DNA from: Clostridia bacterium
GTDB taxonomy: Bacteria; Bacillota; Clostridia; Oscillospirales; CAG-272
DNA length: 64,000 nucleotides
NCBI GenBank assembly: GCA_017482355.1
Contig: JAFUNJ010000007.1
Location: 28,020-92,019, forward strand
Direction of reading: 5' to 3'
Shown: positions 58,491-64,000 of the stretch, piece after piece
Numbering within the stretch: the stretch's first letter is position 1
Layout: every line of letters begins with the position of its first letter
The notes under the pieces: model-generated
Database searches by the model: none
Seen by the model: the letters and a program-made list of their open reading frames with translations, nothing else
What the model was told of the DNA's origin: nothing
Made by a program: the position numbers and the translations under genes

Positions 58491-59384
58491 ATGAAAAAAA
58501 CAGTATTTACAGGCGCAGCAAGTGCAATAATCACGCCCTTTGATAAGGACGGAAAGGTAGACTTTAAGGCATTTGCAGACCTGGTCGAATGGCAGATCAA
58601 GGAGGGAATCGACGCTATCGTAGTCTGCGGAACGACGGGCGAAGCATCGACGCTTTCCGACGAAGAGCACCGCGAATGTATCTCCTTTATGGTAAAGCAG
58701 GTCGCAGGACGCGTTCCGGTAATCGCAGGAACGGGAAGCAACTGCACCGAGTATGCAGTCGATATGACGAAGTTCGCATGTGAAGCAGGCGTTGACGGAG
58801 TTCTCTGCGTAACTCCATATTATAATAAGGCGACACAGAAGGGACTTATCAAGATGTATACTGAGATCGCCGACGCGTCGACGGTTCCCGTTATCCTCTA
58901 TAACGTCCCCTCGCGTACGGGAGTAAATATTGAGCCCGAGACCTACGCTGTCCTTGCCGAGCATCCGAACATCGTCGGAATCAAGGAAGCAAACGGCAAT
59001 ATCGGTAAGATAGTTGAGACATTCGCGCTCTGCGGAGATAAGCTCGATATATACAGCGGAAACGACGACCAGATCGTTCCGATAATGGCCCTCGGCGGAA
59101 AGGGCGTAATTTCGGTTCTTTCGAACCCGATGCCGAAGGAGACCTCCGAGCTTTGCAAGCTCGCGCTTTCGGGCGACATAAATGGTGCGGCTGAGCTTCA
59201 GTATAAGTATCTGCCTTTCATCAAGGCGCTCTTCTCCGAGGTAAACCCGATTCCCGTAAAGGCGGCAATGGCGCATATGGGCTACGGTGAAAACGTCCTC
59301 CGTTCTCCCCTCTATCCGATGGAAGAGAAGAACGAGGAGAAGCTCGTAAATGAGATGAAAAAGCTCGGCTTAAACGTAAAATAA
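58491..59384 (+). CDS. dapA: 4-Hydroxy-tetrahydrodipicolinate synthase
   Basis: Condenses aspartate semialdehyde with pyruvate, the first committed step to lysine and diaminopimelate. 297 residues from ATG 58491, 8 bases after GTGGGG; an ATG six bases earlier has too short a spacing. Key parts: CGTTGEASTLSDEEH, VTPYYNKATQKGL, YNVPSRTGVNIEP (catalytic Tyr, Arg) and GIKEANGNIGK (Schiff-base Lys). A normal (beta/alpha)8 aldolase. Controlled by the lysine riboswitch. Confidence 0.96.
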   Translation: MKKTVFTGAASAIITPFDKDGKVDFKAFADLVEWQIKEGIDAIVVCGTTGEASTLSDEEHRECISFMVKQVAGRVPVIAGTGSNCTEYAVDMTKFACEAGVDGVLCVTPYYNKATQKGLIKMYTEIADASTVPVILYNVPSRTGVNIEPETYAVLAEHPNIVGIKEANGNIGKIVETFALCGDKLDIYSGNDDQIVPIMALGGKGVISVLSNPMPKETSELCKLALSGDINGAAELQYKYLPFIKALFSEVNPIPVKAAMAHMGYGENVLRSPLYPMEEKNEEKLVNEMKKLGLNVK

Positions 59385-59402
59385 TTCAGGAAGTAAAAAT
59401 AA

Positions 59403-60137
59403 GTGAAAATAATTCTTGTAGGCGCTCTCGGAAGAATGGGCGCACAGGTAAAGGCAGCGGCAGAAAAGCTTGGATATGAGATCGCGGCAATGGTCGATGT
59501 CGGCTACGTTACCGACGGCGACGGCTGCTACGCATCAGTAAGTTCCGTCAAGGAAAAAGCCGACGTGATAATCGACTTCTCTTACCACGCAGTAACGGCT
59601 GACATCGTTGCATACGCGGCGGAAAACAAGATCCCCGCAATAATCTGTACGACGGGACATACTGAGCAAGAGAAAAACGAAATAGTAAAAGCGTCCGAAA
59701 AAACTGCTATATTCTATTCGGGCAATATGTCGATAGGAATCGCAACTCTCTGTGACGCAGTAAAGCGCGTAGTGTCGGTATTCCCCGACGCTGACGTTGA
59801 GATCTGCGAAACTCACCATAACAGAAAGCTCGATGCACCAAGCGGCACGGCCCTTATGCTCTTTGACGCAGTCAAGGAGGTTCGCCCCGATGCGGTGCCT
59901 GTGAACGGCAGAGCAGGGCAGAGTAAGCGCGAAAAGAACGACGTCGGTATCTCGGCGCTCCGAATGGGAAATATAGTCGGAATACACGAGGTCGCTATCT
60001 GTACCGATAACGAGCGCATAACGCTCAAGCACGAGGCGTTCGACCGTGCGCTCTTTGCAGACGGCGCGATCAAGGCGGCGGAATACCTTATCGGCAAGCC
60101 CGCCGGCTTCTACAATATGAAAACAATGCTTAAATAA
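59403..60137 (+). CDS. dapB: 4-Hydroxy-tetrahydrodipicolinate reductase
   Basis: Reduces the DapA product with NAD(P)H to tetrahydrodipicolinate, the substrate of Ddh. 244 residues, GTG start. Rossmann loop LVGALGRMGAQ, VIIDFSYHAVTADI, and the signature EICETHHNRKLDAPSGTAL with the catalytic His-His and Lys. A Tyr/Gly-rich C-terminus (IGKPAGFYNMKTML) closes the fold. 18 bases after dapA. Confidence 0.95.
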   Translation: MKIILVGALGRMGAQVKAAAEKLGYEIAAMVDVGYVTDGDGCYASVSSVKEKADVIIDFSYHAVTADIVAYAAENKIPAIICTTGHTEQEKNEIVKASEKTAIFYSGNMSIGIATLCDAVKRVVSVFPDADVEICETHHNRKLDAPSGTALMLFDAVKEVRPDAVPVNGRAGQSKREKNDVGISALRMGNIVGIHEVAICTDNERITLKHEAFDRALFADGAIKAAEYLIGKPAGFYNMKTMLK

Positions 60138-60139
60138 AG

Positions 60140-60171
60140 AAGAAGCGAAAGCCAAACGGCTTTCGCTTCTT
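60140..60171 (+). promoter_or_regulatory. Intercistronic hairpin between dapB and lysA
   Basis: AAGAAGCGAAAGCC-aaac-GGCTTTCGCTTCTT, 14-bp perfect stem, followed by AAAAGGA, so not a terminator. The lysA ribosome-binding site (AAAAGGAAA) lies just after it. Possibly an mRNA-stabilising element or a partial attenuator. Confidence 0.6.
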
Positions 60172-60185
60172 AAAAGGAAAAATAA

Positions 60186-61481
60186 ATGCTTCATACAAAT
60201 CTTTCGGTAAACGAAAATAATCATCTTACGATCGCAGGCGCTGATACGGTATCTCTCGCAAGAGAGTACGGAACGCCTCTTATGGTGCTTGACGAGGAAA
60301 GAATAAAGAGCAATATGCTCGCATACGTAAGCGCTATGAAAAAGCACTTCGGCGATAACGCAACCCCGTTCTACGCAAGTAAGGCGTTCTCCTGCAAGTA
60401 TCTTTATCGCCTTGCAAGCGAAACCGGAATGGGTATAGATATCGTCTCCTCGGGCGAGCTTTATACCGCGAAAGCGGCGGGCTTTGACCTTTCTCTTTCC
60501 TGCTTCCACGGAAATAATAAGACAGATGCGGATATCGTGTATGCTCTTGAAAACGGTGTCGGACACTTCGTCGTCGATAACCTCTCCGAGCTTGACCGCA
60601 TAGACGAGATAGCGGCTGAAATGGGCAAGACTCCGTCAGTCCTCCTTCGCCTTTCCCCCGGAATCGACCCGCATACATTTGCTGCGGTCGTGACCGGCTC
60701 TGTCGACTGTAAATTCGGTATAGCCATCGAAACGAGCCAGGCAGAAGAAGCGCTACGTTACGCGCTAACAAAGAAGAATATATCCGTAGACGGTATCCAC
60801 GCGCATATCGGCTCGCAGATATTTGACGTTGAGCCGTTCTGCGACGAAGCAAAAATAATGGTCGGATTCCTTTCGGATATGAAGAAAAAGCTCTGCTTTG
60901 ATTGCAAAATACTGAATCTCGGTGGCGGCTTCGGCGTAAAATATGTCGAAGGACAGCCGAATATAAACGTCGAAAGCTTCATTTCCGAAATCGCAAAATA
61001 CGTTAAAAACGAAGTCGAAAAATGCGGAATAAGCTACCCGAAAATCTATATGGAGCCGGGCAGAAGCATAGTAGCAGACACGTGCCTTACGCTCTATACG
61101 GTAGGCGGCACAAAGGAGATACCGGGCTTCAAAAACTACGTGTCGGTCGACGGCGGAATGTCGGATAACCCGCGTTACGCCCTCTACGGCTCGGAATATA
61201 CCGTATGCCTCGCGTCGAGAATGGCAGACGAAAAGAGCTTTACTTGTACTGTCGCAGGCAGGTGCTGTGAAAGCGGAGACCTGATCCAGGAAAACGTGCT
61301 TCTCCCGAAGCCGAACCGCGGCGATATCCTCGCCGTTCTCGTCACGGGCGCCTATAACTACTCAATGGCGAGTAACTATAACCGCATCCCGCGCCCCGCA
61401 GTCGTAGCGGTAACGAAGGACGGCGTCAAGACCGTCATCCGCCGCGAAAGCTTTGAGGATATAATCAAAAACGATCTATAA
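60186..61481 (+). CDS. lysA: Diaminopimelate decarboxylase
   Basis: PLP enzyme that decarboxylates meso-diaminopimelate to lysine. 431 residues. FYASKAFSCKYLYRLA carries the PLP lysine; DGIHAHIGSQIFDVEPF, LNLGGGFGVKYVEGQ, EPGRSIVADTCLTLYTVG and GRCCESGDLI line the active site (Cys/Glu at the dimer interface). GAYNYSMASNYN near the C-terminus. The last gene of the lysine operon, with its own terminator. Confidence 0.96.
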   Translation: MLHTNLSVNENNHLTIAGADTVSLAREYGTPLMVLDEERIKSNMLAYVSAMKKHFGDNATPFYASKAFSCKYLYRLASETGMGIDIVSSGELYTAKAAGFDLSLSCFHGNNKTDADIVYALENGVGHFVVDNLSELDRIDEIAAEMGKTPSVLLRLSPGIDPHTFAAVVTGSVDCKFGIAIETSQAEEALRYALTKKNISVDGIHAHIGSQIFDVEPFCDEAKIMVGFLSDMKKKLCFDCKILNLGGGFGVKYVEGQPNINVESFISEIAKYVKNEVEKCGISYPKIYMEPGRSIVADTCLTLYTVGGTKEIPGFKNYVSVDGGMSDNPRYALYGSEYTVCLASRMADEKSFTCTVAGRCCESGDLIQENVLLPKPNRGDILAVLVTGAYNYSMASNYNRIPRPAVVAVTKDGVKTVIRRESFEDIIKNDL

Positions 61482-61483
61482 AA

Positions 61484-61510
61484 AAATCCTCCCGAAAGGG
61501 AGGATTTTTC
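61484..61510 (+). terminator. Terminator of the lysine operon
   Basis: AAAATCCTCCC-gaaa-GGGAGGATTTTT. Confidence 0.93.
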
Positions 61511-61607
61511 GCTCTTGTTCGACGAAAATTGTGAATATTTTGTGACTTTTACACAAAAATCGGAATTAAATTTCGTCACGCTCAATTTAAAAAACGGGCT
61601 TGAATTA

Positions 61608-61636
61608 TTGAAAAATAAACAAATACATGGTACAAT
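61608..61636 (+). promoter_or_regulatory. Promoter of the secreted-protein gene
   Basis: TTGAAA (61608-61613), 17-base spacer, TACAAT (61631-61636) with TGG extension. The gene starts at 61692 after TAGGAGGT. Confidence 0.8.
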
Positions 61637-61691
61637 GAAGTATGATTATAGTGGATATATAATAATCACAATTTTTTATAGGAGGTTAATA

Positions 61692-64000
61692 ATGAGTAAC
61701 CTGAAAAGAATTCTTTCATTTCTGCTTGTAACGGCGATGCTGTTCACGTGTGTAACAGTTTTCGCGGTTGAAGAAGCAGAAGAAGCCGCGAAGACGTATT
61801 CTTTCGACCTTTCTATCACAGATTCCGTCTCGGAAAATAATTTCCGTTTTGACGCGATCTCGAAGAAAGACGGTAGACTTGTCGGCGCAGAATCCACTGC
61901 GAGAGGAACCTGGTCTGATACTTGGCTCGGATATTGGCCGATAGGCGCAACAGGCAAATCCGACTACGTGTTCTATGACACGGAGGACAAATACTATGGT
62001 AGTATCATCGACATGTCCTGTGGCGGCGATTACAAGTCCGCCGTCGTATTTACAGCTCCCGAGGACGGTGTTTACGACATCTATGTCAAGGGTAATAAGT
62101 ACCAGAGCCAGACGGACGCAATCATAGACGTTGCGCTTATGAGAAACGGATATTCTCAGCCCCTTGCAACTGCTCTTGACGTTGTCGGAGCAAACGGCGC
62201 AGGCGAGGTAGTCTTTGACGTAAAGGAAGTTAAGCTCTCCGCAGGCGACGAGATCATGCTGGTATCGACGCTCAGTGACCTTAATACACGTCAGGGCTGC
62301 GACAACTTCGGTATCATCAAGTTTGACGTAACCAAGACAGGTACTGAGGGCGGTTATACTTACGGCAACCCGACGTATGAATTCGGCTGCGATCTTACTG
62401 CTAAGACCTGCGGTAACTTCTATCTTGCAGGAAGAGACTCCGAGGGAAATATCGACCGTCTCAAAATGGAGGTCGGTACTGCTTGGGGCGAGTGGAAGGG
62501 ATGGTATCTTAACACAGGAGCTGCGTACGTTTTCTGTGAAACTCAGGTATCTAATTCTAAGCTGAGCGGCGATCCTCATGGCTTGAGCGGTCAGTTTGCG
62601 TACATTGATATGATGCCGACAGCAGACTATGATGCGGTTGTAGTATTTGCTGCACCCGTAAGCGGCACCTATTCCTTCGACGCACTGTTTAGCAAGCTTC
62701 GTATTACTGCAGGCAGATCCGCCGGATATAAGGTAGAGGCGCTTAAGGGCGAGGAAGTGCTTGCAAGCCACACCTTTGCTACGCAGTCTCCTGCCGAAAA
62801 TCACGAGGATGCGAATCTTACAGGCAGCGATGTATACCTTAAGACAGGCGAAACCATAATGTTCGTTGCATCTCACGTTTCTGATGCCGCTTACGATGCC
62901 GAAATAGCTATCCGTTCGATCAAGGTGACACTCACTAACGCATCGTGCGAGCATGATTGGTTGAACGGCGTTTGTGAGACTTGCTATGCTTATTGCATTC
63001 ACGAATGGAATAACGGTATATGCTCTATATGTGGCGCCGAGTGTGTTCACGGTTGGAATAACGGCATTTGTGACTACTGCGAAGCATCCTGCTATCACGA
63101 TTGGAGCTACGCTAACGGCGAAAGCACCTGTGCGATCTGCGGACGCGTAACGGACGAAGTATACGTAGAGTATGTTTCTAACCTCGCTACCGATAAAACG
63201 GTTGACGGTAACTTCTTCCTTGCCGGCTTCCGTAACGACGGTGTGGTTTGCGAAGTGGAAGCAACTCCTAGAGCGACATGGAGCTCAAGCTATCCCGGAA
63301 ACTGGGTAGCCGGTGCTGCTACGCCCGATGCGTATATTACTCAGAAGACCGAAAGCACGTTCAATTCCGACGTAAAATTCGATATGTATCCTACCGCTGA
63401 TGGAACGTATGCGGCAGCACTCGTATTCAAGGCACCTGCAGACGGCATCTATAACGTAAATGCTCAGCTCCAGGTAATATACAGCGCTAAGGTTGAGATC
63501 GTTCTTATGAAGAACGGAACAGAGCTGCTTACCAAGAAAGCCAGCGAGTGGAGAGAGCTTATTGATATAACGTACGGAAATATCGAGCTTAACAAGGATG
63601 ATCAGCTTATCATCGCAGTCTACAAGGGCGATGCAGGAGACGCGTTGAATACCGGTTATGTTTCCTTCAACGTAGGCGGTCTCTTCGCAACCTGTCCTCA
63701 CGTTTGGGACGCTGAAACAGGCACCTGTTCCGTATGTAACGTTGGTTGCCCCGATCATAACGAGAAGACCGAATCGGGCGCTTGTGCTACCTGCGGAAAG
63801 GGACATACTCATACCGTAACTGCTGACAACGCTACCTGTAAGGCACCTGCAATCTGCGGCACTTGCGGATACGAGGTTGCTCCTATCAACCCCGAAAATC
63901 ACGGTGAAATTTCTTACGAAGCAAACGGCGACAGAACTCATAAGGTTCTTTGCTCGCTCGGATGCGTGATCGACGAGAATGCAACTTGCGTTCTTGACGA
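61692..64000 (+). CDS. Large secreted protein with Cys/His/Trp repeats (3' end outside window)
   Basis: At least 769 residues without a stop. A signal peptide is clear (KRILSFLLVTAMLFTCVTVFA). Three similar beta-sandwich modules follow: the first (SFDLSITDSVSENNFRFDAI; PEDGVYDIYVKGNKYQ), the second from about residue 230 (GCDLTAKTCGNFYLAGRDSE; APVSGTYSFDALFS), and the third from about 495 (SNLATDKTVDGNFFLAGFRN; APADGIYNVNAQL). Between the second and third lie four short Cys modules of the form C.HEWNNGICSICGAEC; further such modules start at about 670 (CPHVWDAETGTCSVCNVGC). The Cys/His set is that of a small zinc or disulfide knuckle. Likely a surface or cell-wall-associated protein, perhaps glycan-binding. 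Codon use is host-like. Confidence 0.8.
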   Translation, partial: MSNLKRILSFLLVTAMLFTCVTVFAVEEAEEAAKTYSFDLSITDSVSENNFRFDAISKKDGRLVGAESTARGTWSDTWLGYWPIGATGKSDYVFYDTEDKYYGSIIDMSCGGDYKSAVVFTAPEDGVYDIYVKGNKYQSQTDAIIDVALMRNGYSQPLATALDVVGANGAGEVVFDVKEVKLSAGDEIMLVSTLSDLNTRQGCDNFGIIKFDVTKTGTEGGYTYGNPTYEFGCDLTAKTCGNFYLAGRDSEGNIDRLKMEVGTAWGEWKGWYLNTGAAYVFCETQVSNSKLSGDPHGLSGQFAYIDMMPTADYDAVVVFAAPVSGTYSFDALFSKLRITAGRSAGYKVEALKGEEVLASHTFATQSPAENHEDANLTGSDVYLKTGETIMFVASHVSDAAYDAEIAIRSIKVTLTNASCEHDWLNGVCETCYAYCIHEWNNGICSICGAECVHGWNNGICDYCEASCYHDWSYANGESTCAICGRVTDEVYVEYVSNLATDKTVDGNFFLAGFRNDGVVCEVEATPRATWSSSYPGNWVAGAATPDAYITQKTESTFNSDVKFDMYPTADGTYAAALVFKAPADGIYNVNAQLQVIYSAKVEIVLMKNGTELLTKKASEWRELIDITYGNIELNKDDQLIIAVYKGDAGDALNTGYVSFNVGGLFATCPHVWDAETGTCSVCNVGCPDHNEKTESGACATCGKGHTHTVTADNATCKAPAICGTCGYEVAPINPENHGEISYEANGDRTHKVLCSLGCVIDENATCVLD

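Noticed and set aside
61716-63098. Minus-strand 460-codon frame opposite the secreted-protein gene
   Set aside because: The plus strand has promoter, ribosome-binding site, signal peptide and repeated modules.

Overview
The window is a chromosomal segment of a low-to-medium GC Gram-positive bacterium of the class Clostridia (Bacillota), most likely a gut-associated lineage. Supporting signs are the S10-spc-alpha ribosomal block with a zinc-type S14 and a Cys4-lid adenylate kinase, the Bacillota-type run yicC-remA-gmk-rpoZ-priA-def-fmt-rsmB, the meso-diaminopimelate dehydrogenase, a lysine riboswitch, and strong AGGAGG ribosome-binding sites. Promoters are almost all TTGNNN-17-TATAAT types. 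No rRNA, tRNA or CRISPR array was recognised.

Layout. 1-10.4 kb: end of proC, rnhA, an acyl-CoA synthetase/TetR pair, galactokinase with a membrane-anchored YhaN-like ATPase, a SLOG-family gene, a lipoprotein, recA-recX and a TSCPD-domain gene. 10.4-11.4 kb: repeats and a divergent ECF transporter S component. 11.5-27.8 kb: a structured leader of about 385 nt followed by 32 co-directional genes from rpsJ to rplQ, including secY, adk, map, infA (apparently starting with CTG) and rpoA. 28-36.5 kb: an AraC regulator, a heptose-type kinase/HAD fusion with a GmhA-like isomerase, a nitroreductase, an antiporter, and a DUF5685/J-protein/membrane-protein trio. 36.5-44.8 kb: the yicC-to-rsmB housekeeping operon. 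44.9-48.9 kb: NUDIX and DUF1015 genes, a REP-type (RAYT) transposase, and AT-richer genes I do not recognise.

48.9-61.5 kb is a lysine/diaminopimelate region (ddh on the minus strand; dapA-dapB-lysA on the plus strand behind a lysine riboswitch) that is interrupted by a compact minus-strand phage-derived cassette of 12 genes: terminase, capsid, portal, scaffold, connector, fibre-like, holin and amidase. No tape measure, sheath, baseplate, integrase or repressor gene is visible. A strange 48-bp-repeat Cys/Gly/Asn-rich protein lies downstream of the lysis genes, upstream of one shared terminator. The window closes with the start of a large secreted protein carrying Cys/His/Trp repeats.

The best candidates for something undescribed are the tail-less phage cassette with its repeat protein, the kinase-HAD/GmhA pair, the DUF5685-J-protein-membrane trio, and the RAYT gene that carries two inverted copies of a REP-like palindrome inside its own coding sequence. 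All functional statements come from reading motifs; no database search was run.
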